Of a stretch of DNA of 64,000 bases, positions 32,982-41,570 are shown piece after piece. The translations under genes were made by a program, and so were the position numbers. Under the pieces are notes generated by a model. That model saw nothing but the letters and a program-made list of their open reading frames with translations, was not told the DNA's origin and ran no database searches. This DNA comes from Streptomyces bathyalis (lineage in GTDB: Bacteria > Actinomycetota > Actinomycetes > Streptomycetales > Streptomycetaceae). Location: NCBI RefSeq assembly GCF_015910445.1, contig NZ_CP048882.1, positions 4,712,001 through 4,776,000 of the forward strand, read 5' to 3'. Positions within the stretch are counted from its first letter, which is position 1. Each line of letters opens with the position of its first letter.

Positions 32982-33791
32982 TCACGGCTTGCGTCCGATG
33001 CCGCAGACGGCGTCCACGAGCCCGGGCGCCTCGCGCGGATCGGTCGCGTCGGGGCGCCAGTTGGACGTGGTGACGATGCCGGGCTCCACCACCTCCAGGC
33101 CGTCGAAGAAGCTCGCGATGTGATCCGCGCTCCTCAGGTGGTACGAGCTCGCGGAGTTCTCGTTGTAGGCGGCGATCGCGTCGTTGAGCGCCTCGTTGGT
33201 GTCGGTCCCGTCGCTCAGCGCGAGATGACTCCCGGACGGCAGCGGGTCCATGAGCTGCGCCACGACGGAGTTCGGATCGTCGGAGTCGGGGATCTGTCCC
33301 ATCGTGCCCAGCAGTGTGAGCGCGACCGGCTCGCCGAAGTCGAGTGTCCTGCTTGCGGCTTCGAGGATGGTGCCGGGGTCGCGGACGTCGGCGTGGACGT
33401 AGTCGCAGGCACCCTCCTTGCTGCTGGTGAGGAGGGCCTGCGCGTGGACCAGTACGAGCGGATCGTTGTCGACGTAGACGACCTTGCTCGCCGGAGCGAC
33501 GCGCTGTGCGACCTCGTGCGTATTGTCCACCGTAGGCAATCCCGTTCCCACGTCGAGGAATTGACGTATCCCGGCCTCGGCAGCCAGGTAGCGCACTGCG
33601 CGTACGAGGAAGCGGCGCTGGAGGCGGGCGACGCGGGCGATGCCCGGGAACAGCTTGAGGATCATGTCGCCCACGTCGCGGTCCGGGCGATAGTTGTCGC
33701 GCCCGCCCAGCAGGTAGTTCCATACGCGCGCCGAGTGCGCCGTGTCTGCCTGGATCTTCTCTGCCAGCTGGGGGCCCTCGGAAGACTGCAT
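32982..33791 (-). CDS. SAM-dependent methyltransferase (DUF574 / Methyltransf_19)
   Basis: 269 residues. Diagnostic family segments: ARVWNYLLGGRDNYRPDRDVG, the SAM motif FLDVGTGLPT, VVYVDNDPLVLVHAQALL, YVHADVRDP and LLGTMGQIPD. This family is greatly expanded in streptomycetes and is often found with DUF397/HTH genes; substrates unknown. ATG at 33791 after GAGGGTG; the open frame continues upstream but only as low-complexity sequence. A paralogue is at 54683-55501. Confidence 0.88.
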   Translation of the reverse strand: MQSSEGPQLAEKIQADTAHSARVWNYLLGGRDNYRPDRDVGDMILKLFPGIARVARLQRRFLVRAVRYLAAEAGIRQFLDVGTGLPTVDNTHEVAQRVAPASKVVYVDNDPLVLVHAQALLTSSKEGACDYVHADVRDPGTILEAASRTLDFGEPVALTLLGTMGQIPDSDDPNSVVAQLMDPLPSGSHLALSDGTDTNEALNDAIAAYNENSASSYHLRSADHIASFFDGLEVVEPGIVTTSNWRPDATDPREAPGLVDAVCGIGRKP

Positions 33792-33840
33792 GAAGTCACC
33801 CTCACACGGACGAGTGAGGAGCTGAACCGGGTTCGGCTGC

Positions 33841-33886
33841 TTTCCGAGGGTTCGTGCTGTGCGTTTCCGAGGGTTCGTGCTGTGCG
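33841..33886. repeat. 23-bp perfect tandem duplication
   Basis: TTTCCGAGGGTTCGTGCTGT plus three more bases is repeated exactly at 33841-33863 and 33864-33886, in the divergent gap between the methyltransferase and the acyltransferase-like gene. It lies within likely promoter territory of both genes. Confidence 0.85.
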
Positions 33887-33997
33887 CGGGGAACGGCGAC
33901 GGGCCGCTCTCCAGCCCTTGTGGGCAAGGGAGTTCGACGGGGTTCCTTGTGTGGGGCCGATTGGCGCCCCGGGTGCACCGCGGGCCAGGCTGACCCC

Positions 33998-34891
33998 ATG
34001 AGCATCGCGTTCCTCTTCCCCGGCCGGGGTTCGCAGCGTCCCGGCATGCTGCACCGGCTGCCCGACACCGCGGCGTCCGCGACCGTACTGGCCGAGGCCG
34101 ACTGGGCGTTGAGGACGATCGCGTCCCGCACAGGCCGTGAGGAAGGCGCCGGATCGGGGCCGGTCCGGGAGTACGCGGACGGCATCGTCGAGCTGGACTC
34201 CCCGGAGGCGTTGGAACACTCACCCGTGGCCTGCCATCTGGCGCTCCTGATCGCCGGTGTCGCCGGAGCGCGTGCGCTGATCGAGGACGAGGAGGTGCGC
34301 CCCGCCTTCGTCGCCGGGCACGGCACCGGGGGCTACGCCGCCGCCGTGCTCGCGGGCGTGCTCACCCTCGAGGAGGCCCTGCGGGCCGCGCGTCTGCGGG
34401 GCGAGCTGCTGCACGGCACCGAGGGCACCGACGCGCCGGAGAGCGATGTCGCGATCCGGCTCGCGCAGCACCTCGCGACGGTCAAGAGGCGTCCGCAGTC
34501 CGTGCCTTATGTGGGCGGAGTGCAGGGGCGGTCCCTGCTCGGCGACACGAACGCCGTCTTCGACGACCTGGCCTGGTCGGTCGCCCGGCCCGTGCGGTGG
34601 GCGGACGTGACGTCGACGCTGACGGAGAAGAACGTCGACTGCTGCGTCGAGCTGCCGCCGGGCCGAGCGCTCACCGGGCAGCTGGCGGCCCAACTGCCGG
34701 GCATGCGGGCGGTGTCGGTGGAGGAGCACGGGATCGCGGTGGCGGCGGAGCTTGCCCGGTCGGCCGACGCCGGCGGGGCTCCGGGCGGTCCGCCCCACGG
34801 CCCCGGCGGCGGACCGGACGCCCCGCGCGCCGGCGACCAGGACCCGGGCATGACCGGAGGGCCGCAGCCGGATCAGAGCGGCCTGGCGTAG
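33998..34891 (+). CDS. FabD/MdcH-like acyltransferase homologue without active Ser
   Basis: 297 residues. The N-terminus MSIAFLFPGRGSQRPGMLH and the C-terminal VARPVRWADVTSTL plus ELPPGRALTGQLA are those of malonyltransferases of the MdcH/FabD group. At the nucleophile elbow GHSxG it reads AGHGTGG (Gly109 in place of Ser), and GQGSQ has become GRGSQ. About 50 residues seem missing between 140 and 170. A Gly/Pro-rich tail follows. Transacylation by the usual mechanism should be impossible. No mdc or fatty-acid genes are nearby. It may be a decaying gene or a repurposed binding protein; it overlaps the convergent GNAT by 19 bases. Confidence 0.75.
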   Translation: MSIAFLFPGRGSQRPGMLHRLPDTAASATVLAEADWALRTIASRTGREEGAGSGPVREYADGIVELDSPEALEHSPVACHLALLIAGVAGARALIEDEEVRPAFVAGHGTGGYAAAVLAGVLTLEEALRAARLRGELLHGTEGTDAPESDVAIRLAQHLATVKRRPQSVPYVGGVQGRSLLGDTNAVFDDLAWSVARPVRWADVTSTLTEKNVDCCVELPPGRALTGQLAAQLPGMRAVSVEEHGIAVAAELARSADAGGAPGGPPHGPGGGPDAPRAGDQDPGMTGGPQPDQSGLA

Positions 34892-35349
34892 CAGCGGCTC
34901 GCGGGCTCGAAGCGGTAGAGGCCGAATTTCTCCACGAGTTCGTAGCCCGAGGACGAGTACAGGCCGATCGCCTCGGGCTGCATCATCCCCGTCTCCAGCA
35001 CCATGCGGGTGCGCCCCGCCGCGCGCGCGTCGTCCTCCAGCGCGGCCAGGATCCGCCGGGCGAGCCCGCGCCCGCGCGCCTCGGGCACCACGTACATCCT
35101 CTTGATCTCGGCGTCGCCGTCCGCGTAACCCTCGTCGTTGCGGTTCTGCGTGCGCCATCCGCCGGTCGCCACGGGGCGGCCGTCGTCCTCGTACGCGATC
35201 AGGTACACGCCCCTCGGAGGTTCGAACATGCCGGGGTCGAGTGGCGTGATGTCGCCGCCGTCGCCGTAGCGCTCCGCGTACTCCAGCTGCACGGCGTCGT
35301 TCAGCTTCATCGCATCCGGATGGTCGTAGGCCACACGCTCGACTCGCAT
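34873..35349 (-). CDS. GNAT acetyltransferase
   Basis: 158 residues with the acetyl-CoA loop VVPEARGRGLARRILAAL, the strand RMVLETGMMQPEAI and YSSSGYELVEKFG. ATG at 35349, followed on the other strand 24 bases away by the exonuclease III gene, so the two share a divergent promoter region. The last 19 bases overlap the convergent acyltransferase-like gene. Substrate unknown. Confidence 0.82.
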   Translation of the reverse strand: MRVERVAYDHPDAMKLNDAVQLEYAERYGDGGDITPLDPGMFEPPRGVYLIAYEDDGRPVATGGWRTQNRNDEGYADGDAEIKRMYVVPEARGRGLARRILAALEDDARAAGRTRMVLETGMMQPEAIGLYSSSGYELVEKFGLYRFEPASRCYARPL

Positions 35350-35372
35350 ACACGCATCGTAGGGTGACCGGA

Positions 35373-36176
35373 ATGCCGAAGGTGACGACGATCAACGTGA
35401 ACGGGCTGCGTGCGGCGGCGAAGAAGGGCTACCGCGAGTGGCTGGCGGCGACCGACGCGGACGTCGTGTGCCTGCAGGAAGTGCGTGCGGAGCCGCACCA
35501 ACTGCCGGACGACGTGCGCGCGCCCGAGGGCTGGCACACGGTGTACGCGCCTGCGGCGGCCAAGGGGAGGGCGGGAGTGGCGCTGCTCACCCGGCGTGAG
35601 CCCGACCAGGTGCGGATCGGCTTCGGCGCGGAGGAGTTCGAGGACTCCGGCCGCTACGCCGAGGTGGACCTGCCCGGCATGACCGTCGCCAGCCTCTATC
35701 TGCCTTCGGGTGACGTCGGCACGGAGCGGCAGGCCCAGAAGGAACGCTTCATGGCCGCCTTCCTGCCGTACCTGCGTGAGCTGCGCGAACGAGCCGCGGC
35801 GGACGGACGTGAGGTGCTGGTGTGCGGCGACTGGAACATCGCGCACCAGGAAGCGGACCTGAAGAACTGGCGCGCCAACCGCCGCAACGCGGGGTTCCTG
35901 CCGGAAGAGCGGGAGTGGCTCTCACGGGTCTTCGACGCCTCGGACGGCGGCTACACGGACGTCGTACGCGCGCTGCATCCGGATGTCGCGGGCCCGTACT
36001 CGTGGTGGTCGTACCGGGGACGCGCCTTCGACAACGACACGGGCTGGCGCATCGACTACGCCGTGGCGACGCCGGGCCTGGCGGGCCGCGCGGTCAAGGC
36101 GGTCGTGGAGCGGGCCGCGAGCCATGACGAGCGCTGGAGCGATCACGCTCCGGTGAGCGTGGACTTCGTCCTGTAG
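35373..36176 (+). CDS. xthA: Exodeoxyribonuclease III
   Basis: 267 residues with every ExoIII/APE1 motif: TINVNGLRAA, VVCLQEVR (Mg-binding Glu), RAGVALLTR, GDWNIAHQEADLKNW, the YTDVVRALHP block, WRIDYAV and the catalytic WSDHAPVSVDF. It cuts AP sites and trims 3' ends in base-excision repair. ATG at 35373 keeps the family N-terminus; a GTG nine bases earlier is also possible. Monocistronic. Confidence 0.93.
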   Translation: MPKVTTINVNGLRAAAKKGYREWLAATDADVVCLQEVRAEPHQLPDDVRAPEGWHTVYAPAAAKGRAGVALLTRREPDQVRIGFGAEEFEDSGRYAEVDLPGMTVASLYLPSGDVGTERQAQKERFMAAFLPYLRELRERAAADGREVLVCGDWNIAHQEADLKNWRANRRNAGFLPEEREWLSRVFDASDGGYTDVVRALHPDVAGPYSWWSYRGRAFDNDTGWRIDYAVATPGLAGRAVKAVVERAASHDERWSDHAPVSVDFVL

Positions 36177-36579
36177 GGCAACGCCCGGGGCGGGACCGAC
36201 CGTGCCGACGGCATGGACCGAACGACGTCATGGACGCCGAGCCCCGTGATCCTCGGAGAAGGTGCGCTTCCACGGCACTGTCGCGCGTGCCGCGGCCCCA
36301 CTTCGCCGCGCCGCGCCCCCGCGCCCGCGCCTCTGCGAACCGATCGGGCCCCTCGAACCCGCAGGCTTCCCGAACGGCCACTGACCGGTGAGGAGTTGCG
36401 GCAGCACTGCGGCGAGATGGTCCCTGCTGTGCGCTGTCCATGAGCAGCAGGCACGGGGGATTCGGCCCGCTGCTCGTGCCCGCACAGAGCGGCGCCGGCT
36501 CAGGGTGTCCTGCGCGCCCGCCGGGACGGGGCAAGCCGCACCTGGTGACGCATCTGATCTGCCTGCTCGACCTGCGGGC

Positions 36580-36614
36580 CCGGTGTCCGGTGTCCGGTGC
36601 CCGGTGCCCGGTGC
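36580..36614. repeat. Five tandem heptamers CCGGTGT/CCGGTGC
   Basis: Two copies of CCGGTGT (36580-36593) then three of CCGGTGC (36594-36614). Perfect 7-base period with one variable position. Confidence 0.85.
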
Positions 36615-36670
36615 CCGAGCGGGCCCGGCCTCCGGCGGGAGCAGGCCGCTCGGTGTGCTCGACCCGGGCC

Positions 36671-36688
36671 TTGACAAAAAAAGTTGTC
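36671..36688 (+). promoter_or_regulatory. ArsR operon promoter element with inverted repeat
   Basis: TTGACA (36671-36676) is a consensus -35. GACAA (36673-36677) and TTGTC (36684-36688) are inverted arms around 6 bases, overlapping the -35, as expected of an autorepressor site. The -10 region at about 36691-36700 is poor. Confidence 0.5.
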
Positions 36689-36705
36689 GGTACGACCGTG
36701 TGGTC

Positions 36706-37311
36706 ATGCACGACATAGCGGTGATCGACGATCCGGGTGCGGCCGAGGTCTCGCTGGACCCGGTGCGTGCCAGGCTGCTCGCCGAGCTCTCCGAACCGGG
36801 CTCGGCGACCACGCTGGCGCAACGGATCGGGCTGACCCGGCAGAAGGTCAACTACCACCTGCGCGCGCTGGAGCGGCACGGGTTGGTCGAGCTGGTCGAG
36901 GAGCGGCGCAAGGGCAACTGCACCGAGCGGATGCTGCGGGCGACCGCGGCCTCGTACGTGATCTCGCCCGGCGTCCTGGCCGCGGTCGAGCCAGATCCGG
37001 AGCGGTCCCGGGACCAGCTGTCCGCGCGCTGGCTGCTCGCGGTGGCGGCACGGCTGGTGCGCGACGTGGGCGAGCTGATCACGGGGGCGGCCAGGGCCCG
37101 CAAGCGGCTCGCGACGTTCGCCGTCGACGGCGAGGTCCGGTTCGCCTCCGCGGCCGACCGTGCCGCGTTCGCCGAGGAGCTGGCCGGGGCGGTGACGTCG
37201 CTGGTCTCCAAGTACCACGACGAGTCCGCGGCCGGCGGGCGGGCGTACCGGATGGTGATCGCCCTGCATCCAGCAGTTCGACGAGAAGAGAAACGAGAAG
37301 ACAGGGGTTGA
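36706..37311 (+). CDS. ArsR-like winged-helix regulator
   Basis: 201 residues. DNA-binding part at 15-80: EVSLDPVRARLLAELSEPG, TLAQRIGLTRQKVNYHLRAL, RHGLVELVEERRKGN. The C-terminal 110 residues are helical. Typical regulator of SRPBCC/VOC cassettes. ATG at 36706 has no clear ribosome site. The stop overlaps the start of the VOC gene (TGATG), so it is cotranscribed and probably controls its own operon through the repeat at 36673-36688. Confidence 0.85.
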   Translation: MHDIAVIDDPGAAEVSLDPVRARLLAELSEPGSATTLAQRIGLTRQKVNYHLRALERHGLVELVEERRKGNCTERMLRATAASYVISPGVLAAVEPDPERSRDQLSARWLLAVAARLVRDVGELITGAARARKRLATFAVDGEVRFASAADRAAFAEELAGAVTSLVSKYHDESAAGGRAYRMVIALHPAVRREEKREDRG

Positions 37312-37724
37312 TGATGTTCATTCCGGTGACCAGCATCCTGGTCGACGACCAGGACAAGGCCCTGGCGTTCTACACCGACGCGCTGGGCTTCGTGAAGAAG
37401 ACCGACATCCCGGTCGGTGGTGCCAAATGGCTGACCGTCGTATCGCCCGAAGCGCCGGACGGCGTCGAGTTGCTGCTCGAACCCGACTGGAACCCCGGAA
37501 TTCAGATCGAGGGCAAGCCGGCGGGGCAGGTGTTCAAGAAGACGCTCTACGACGCTGGCATGCCGTACACGATGCTCGGAAGCACGGACCTGCAGAAGGA
37601 CTACGAGCGGATGAAGCAACACGGGGTCGAGTTCACCCAGGAGCCGACGAAGACCGACTTCGGCTCGCAGGCGGTGTTCGACGACACCTGCGGCAACCTC
37701 ATCATGCTCACCCAGCAGGACTGA
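37311..37724 (+). CDS. VOC-family protein (glyoxalase-like)
   Basis: 137 residues: IPVTSILVDDQDKALAFYTD, VELLLEPDWNPG, and FDDTCGNLIMLTQQ. Glutamates and a terminal metal-site motif fit a small glyoxalase or dioxygenase-like fold. Two adjacent ATGs at 37311 and 37314. It is sandwiched between the ArsR regulator and an SRPBCC protein, a common stress-response or detoxification cassette. Confidence 0.85.
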   Translation: MMFIPVTSILVDDQDKALAFYTDALGFVKKTDIPVGGAKWLTVVSPEAPDGVELLLEPDWNPGIQIEGKPAGQVFKKTLYDAGMPYTMLGSTDLQKDYERMKQHGVEFTQEPTKTDFGSQAVFDDTCGNLIMLTQQD

Positions 37725-37728
37725 ACCC

Positions 37729-38463
37729 GTGGACGAGCGCCGGTACTTGGCGAAGGAGATCGAGCTCTCCGCCAGCCCGGAACAGGTCTGGCAGGCGATC
37801 TCCACCCCGGAGGGCATGTCGATCTGGTTCGTGCCGCACGAGAGCGCGGACGGGGAGATCGAGGCGGACTTCGGCGGCGGCAACACCCAGGCCGGCCAGG
37901 TGCTGGAGTGGGAGCCGGGCAGGCGGGCCCTCTACGGAACGCCCGGCCCGGACGGCGAACCCGCGATGACGTTCGAGTTTCTGGTCGAGGGCAAGGAGGG
38001 CGGCACCACCATCCTCCGCCTCGTCCAGAGCGGCTTCTTCGGCGACGACTGGGAGGCCGAGTACGACGGCTTCGGCAAGGGCTGGGACATGTTCCTCCAC
38101 AACCTGGCCGAGTACTTCCGGCACTTCCCGGGGCTGCCGGTGGCCAACGTGGTCGCCACCGGGTTCACCACTCTGCCCGGCGAAACGGTGTGGGCGAGGC
38201 TGATCGCGCAGCTCGGCGCGGACCCCGCTCCCGGCGAGCGGGTGCGCCTCACCCCGGAGGGCCTCGAAACCATCGAGGGCGTGGTGGACCAGCGCGACAG
38301 GATGCTGCTCGGCATCCGCACCGAGCACGGCTTCTACCGCTTCATGGCAGACGACCTGCATCACATGGTGAGCACGGTCCAGTACTTCTACGGCGTCACG
38401 GTGGACCGCGCGCCGCGCACAGCGCGCTGGCAGTCCTGGCTCGACCGCCTCACCGGGGAATGA
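37729..38463 (+). CDS. SRPBCC (AHSA1-like) ligand-binding protein
   Basis: 244 residues. The START/AHSA1 fold shows in KEIELSASPEQVWQAISTPE, the WFVP/EADFGG stretch and the long C-terminal helix GWDMFLHNLAEYFRHF around residue 115-130, followed by a ~110-residue second half (SIIE-like strand VWARLIAQLGADPAPGERV). GTG at 37729 lies 4 bases after the VOC stop. Last gene of the ArsR operon. Hydrophobic ligand unknown. Confidence 0.82.
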   Translation: MDERRYLAKEIELSASPEQVWQAISTPEGMSIWFVPHESADGEIEADFGGGNTQAGQVLEWEPGRRALYGTPGPDGEPAMTFEFLVEGKEGGTTILRLVQSGFFGDDWEAEYDGFGKGWDMFLHNLAEYFRHFPGLPVANVVATGFTTLPGETVWARLIAQLGADPAPGERVRLTPEGLETIEGVVDQRDRMLLGIRTEHGFYRFMADDLHHMVSTVQYFYGVTVDRAPRTARWQSWLDRLTGE

Positions 38464-38788
38464 AGCCATCAAGGACCGCTCGATCCGTGTGCCGCAGGGC
38501 GGTCCGGATCGGCATCATTCAGCGGGTTGCCGGGTTGCCGGGTTGCCGGGTTGCCGGGTTGCCGGGTTGCCGGGTTGCCGGGCGGTGAGGATGCTTCGGG
38601 GCCGCTTCTGGCCCGACTCGCGACGAGATCTCCTATGAAGCTGCGGCCTGTGGCTTGCTGCGCGGTGCGCCTCCGTGAGCGCCCTGACCCTCTCGGTGCC
38701 GGGTCCGGTCCGGCCAGGAGCTGTCGCACGGGACGGTGAACTCCGGGCGGGAGCCGCCCGGTTGGGGTCCGTCCCCCGTGGGGTCAGC
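38464..38788. other. Gene-free region with octamer array
   Basis: 325 bases between the convergent SRPBCC and MerR genes. No gene seen. Holds the seven-copy octamer array (38524-38580). Confidence 0.55.
38524..38580. repeat. Seven perfect tandem octamers GGGTTGCC
   Basis: Seven uninterrupted copies of GGGTTGCC (38524-38579) with a partial eighth. No spacers, so not a CRISPR. Likely to vary in copy number. Confidence 0.92.
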
Positions 38789-39757
38789 TCAGGTGGGGTC
38801 CTCGCCGGGGGGTGCATCCGGGGTGTCGTCAGCCGTCGGCGCATTGCCCTGGGCGATCCACTCGTCGATCTCGGCCCGGACGCGACGGTCCAGGGCCAGC
38901 CCGAGTTCGGCCTCGACGACCTGTTTCGCGAGCGGACGCAGCTGGGTCAGCAGGTCGTTGAGGCGCTCGGCGTCGAGGCCCTCGGGGGCGGCGGCCTGCT
39001 CCTTCGGGAGGAGATGTGTGCGGAAGAGACCGGTGAACACCTCGGCGACGGCCTCCGCCTGCGTCCGCAGCTCCCTCCCCGCTGCGAGCACTGCCGCGAG
39101 CGGGATGCCCTTCTTCACCAACTCCGAGGAGGCGTCGAGCAGACGGCGGCTGGCGTGGACGAACTCATCGCCGTCGACGGCGATGTAGCCGATGTCCAGG
39201 GAGGCGGCGAGGTTCTCGACGGTGACCTCGCCCTGGTAGTAGTCGGCCAGTTCCTCGGGGGTGAGCCGGATCGGCGTCTCCTCCGCGAACAGGTTCGTGA
39301 TCATCGACGATTCGAGCCCGAGCAGCTCGGCGGTGCCGTGCGAGTCGCGTCCGCTCTCGAAGGCCCCGAGCAGATCCGCGATGCCCCCCAGGGTGTGACC
39401 TCTGGCGAGCAGACCGGAGATGGTGCGCAGCCGGGCCAGGTGGTGCTCGTCGTACCAGGCGATGCGGCCGTCCCGGCGGGGTGGCGGCAGCAGCTTGCGC
39501 TCGCGGTAGAAGCGCAGGGTGCGCGTCGTGATGCCGGCGAGCTCGGCCAGCTCCGCCGCACGGAACTCCCGCGCGCCGACCGCCGCCCCGCCCCCGGCAC
39601 TCACGCCACCGCTCCCGGCTCCCGCACCGGCGGCGACCCCGTCGCCGCCGCCCGCACGCCTCCTGGCCGCGCCGTCGTCCTGGTTCGGGACGGCGTGACC
39701 GGCGGCGCCCGGGACGGCCGGGTCCGCGTGGGGCGATCGCTCTCTGTCGTCGGTCAC
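38789..39757 (-). CDS. MerR-family transcriptional regulator
   Basis: 322 residues. The HTH is displaced by a ~60-residue Gly/Ala-rich N-terminal extension: REFRAAELAELAGITTRTLR and FYRERKLLPPPRRDGRIAWY. A dimer helix and a ~200-residue effector domain follow (VENLAASLDIGYIAVDGDEFV). GTG at 39757 is the annotated start; a later start nearer the HTH is plausible because the extension is low-complexity. It is divergent from the Baeyer-Villiger operon and may regulate it. Confidence 0.8.
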   Translation of the reverse strand: MTDDRERSPHADPAVPGAAGHAVPNQDDGAARRRAGGGDGVAAGAGAGSGGVSAGGGAAVGAREFRAAELAELAGITTRTLRFYRERKLLPPPRRDGRIAWYDEHHLARLRTISGLLARGHTLGGIADLLGAFESGRDSHGTAELLGLESSMITNLFAEETPIRLTPEELADYYQGEVTVENLAASLDIGYIAVDGDEFVHASRRLLDASSELVKKGIPLAAVLAAGRELRTQAEAVAEVFTGLFRTHLLPKEQAAAPEGLDAERLNDLLTQLRPLAKQVVEAELGLALDRRVRAEIDEWIAQGNAPTADDTPDAPPGEDPT

Positions 39758-39910
39758 CGGGGCAGCTTAACCAGCAGGATCGTTCGTACGTGCGGGTCCC
39801 GTCCCGGACCACACCCGTGAGCCCGCCCCACCGCCGCTCGCTGCAACCGGCGGTAACTTCCTTTGCGCGACCCCTACCCATCGGTATCTCTCTGGCTTAG
39901 GCTCCGACCG

Positions 39911-39928
39911 TGCCAGTGATTACTGGCA
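39911..39928. promoter_or_regulatory. Operator-like inverted repeat before the monooxygenase operon
   Basis: TGCCAGT (39911-39917), GATT, ACTGGCA (39922-39928): perfect 7-base arms with a 4-base centre, 43 bases before the ATG. Symmetry and size fit a dimeric repressor. The divergent MerR-type protein or an unlinked TetR-type repressor could bind it. Confidence 0.65.
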
Positions 39929-39971
39929 TGTTGCAGGCGGCGGAACAGTCAGACCCTCGGGAGGCGGCGGC

Positions 39972-41570
39972 ATGGCGGCCGAGCGCGAGCACGAGCACGT
40001 AAGGGTGGCGGTGATCGGATCCGGATTCGGCGGCCTGGGGGCCGCCGTTCGGCTGCGCCGCGCCGGAATCACCGACTTCGTCGTCCTCGAACGCCGGGAG
40101 GCGGTCGGGGGCACGTGGCACGACAACACCTATCCGGGATGCGCGTGCGACGTGCCCTCCCACCTGTACTCCTTCTCGTTCGCGCCCCACCCGGAGTGGC
40201 CGCGGACCTTCTCCGGCCAGGAGCACATCCGCGCGTACCTGGAGAAGGTGGCCGACACCTTCGGGCTGCGGCAGCACATCCGCTTCAACTCCGAGGTCGA
40301 GCTGATGAGCTGGGACGCGGAGGAGTTGCACTGGAGCATCACCACCGGGCAGGGCACCCGGCTGACCGCGGACTTCGTGGTCAACGCGACGGGCCCGCTC
40401 TCCGACGCCAAGATCCCGGACATCCCCGGCCTGGAGGGCTTCGGGGGCAAGGTCTTCCACACCGCGCAGTGGGACCACGACTACGACCTGCGCGGCAAGC
40501 GCGTAGCCGTCATCGGTACGGGCGCCTCCGCGATCCAGGTCGTGCCCGCGATCCAGCCCGAGGTCGAGCGGCTCACCCTCTTCCAGCGCACCCCGGCGTG
40601 GGTGATGCCCAGGGCGGACCGGGAGATCACCGCCCTGGAGCGCAAGCTGCACGCCAAGGTGCCGGCGACGCACTATCTGCGGCGTCAAATTCTGTGGGGA
40701 ATACGGGAGTTGCAGGTCTCGGCCTTTGCCAAGCACCCGAAGATGCTGGGCCTCATCGAGGGGCTCGCCACGCGGCACATGAAGCGCGCCGTCAAGGATC
40801 CGGCCATGCGGCGCAAGCTCACGCCGGAGTACCGCATCGGCTGCAAGCGCATCCTGCTGTCCAACAGCTACTATCCGGCGCTCGCCCGGCCCAACACCGA
40901 CCTGATCGCCTCCGGTCTGAAGGAGGTGCGCGGCAACACCCTCGTCGCCGCGGACGGCACCGAGGCCGAGGTCGACGCCGTCATCTTCGGCACCGGGTTC
41001 CACGTGACGGACATGCCGATCGCCCACCGCATCAAGGGCGCCGACGGCATGACGCTCGCCGAGTCCTGGTCGGAGGGCATGGAGGCGCTGCGCGGCTGCT
41101 CCGCGAGCGGTTTCCCCAACCTGATGACCGTGATCGGGCCCAACACCGGCCTCGGCAACAGTTCGATGATCCTGATCATCGAGGCGCAGCTGAACTACAT
41201 GGTCGACTACGTCAAGAAGCTGGAGACCCTCGGCGGGGAGTCCGGCAAGGTCGCCTTCGACGCCCGTCCCGAGGCCGTCGGAGCGTGGAACCGGCACGTC
41301 CAGGACCGCATGCGGCGCAGCGTGTGGAGCACCGGCTGCGACAGCTGGTATCTCGACGCCAACGGCCGCAACACGACCGTGTGGCCGGGCACGACCTCCG
41401 AGTTCCGCAAGGTGACCAGCGAGGTCCGGCTGGAGGAGTACCAGGTGCACCGCCGGCCGACGCAGAACGGATCGACAGCCGTTCACAGCGGGGCCGGCGC
41501 CGTGACCGTGCCGGGCTCGGCCGGACGCGGCACGAAGACGGCCGCCTTCCACGCGGCGGAGGAGGGCTGA
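39972..41570 (+). CDS. Baeyer-Villiger flavin monooxygenase
   Basis: 532 residues. FAD loop VIGSGFGGLGAAV (residues 14-26), the BVMO fingerprint FGGKVFHTAQWD (FxGxxxHxxxW), NADPH loop VIGTGASAIQVVP and the ATG-like GTGFHVTD near the C-terminus. The N-terminal EAVGGTWHDNTYPGCACDV is typical of cyclohexanone/steroid/phenylacetone-type BVMOs, which turn ketones into esters or lactones. ATG at 39972 after GGGAGG. First gene of a coupled three-gene operon with a hydrolase and an SDR. Confidence 0.92.
   Translation: MAAEREHEHVRVAVIGSGFGGLGAAVRLRRAGITDFVVLERREAVGGTWHDNTYPGCACDVPSHLYSFSFAPHPEWPRTFSGQEHIRAYLEKVADTFGLRQHIRFNSEVELMSWDAEELHWSITTGQGTRLTADFVVNATGPLSDAKIPDIPGLEGFGGKVFHTAQWDHDYDLRGKRVAVIGTGASAIQVVPAIQPEVERLTLFQRTPAWVMPRADREITALERKLHAKVPATHYLRRQILWGIRELQVSAFAKHPKMLGLIEGLATRHMKRAVKDPAMRRKLTPEYRIGCKRILLSNSYYPALARPNTDLIASGLKEVRGNTLVAADGTEAEVDAVIFGTGFHVTDMPIAHRIKGADGMTLAESWSEGMEALRGCSASGFPNLMTVIGPNTGLGNSSMILIIEAQLNYMVDYVKKLETLGGESGKVAFDARPEAVGAWNRHVQDRMRRSVWSTGCDSWYLDANGRNTTVWPGTTSEFRKVTSEVRLEEYQVHRRPTQNGSTAVHSGAGAVTVPGSAGRGTKTAAFHAAEEG

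Larger units (their letters stand above)
36177..36705. other. Gene-free region with heptamer repeats and ArsR promoter
   Basis: 529 bases with no supportable gene. It contains five 7-base repeats (36580-36614) and, at its right end, the TTGACA-containing inverted repeat before the ArsR gene (36671-36688). Confidence 0.5.

Noticed and set aside
31854..34001. 715-codon plus-strand frame opposite the GNAT-MazG and methyltransferase genes
   Set aside because: Antisense shadow; the minus-strand genes are well supported.
36213..36443. Possible 76-aa gene after exonuclease III
   Set aside because: Pro/Arg-rich with no ribosome site and no similarity pattern.
38524..38580. CRISPR array
   Set aside because: Contiguous 8-base units without spacers and no cas genes.
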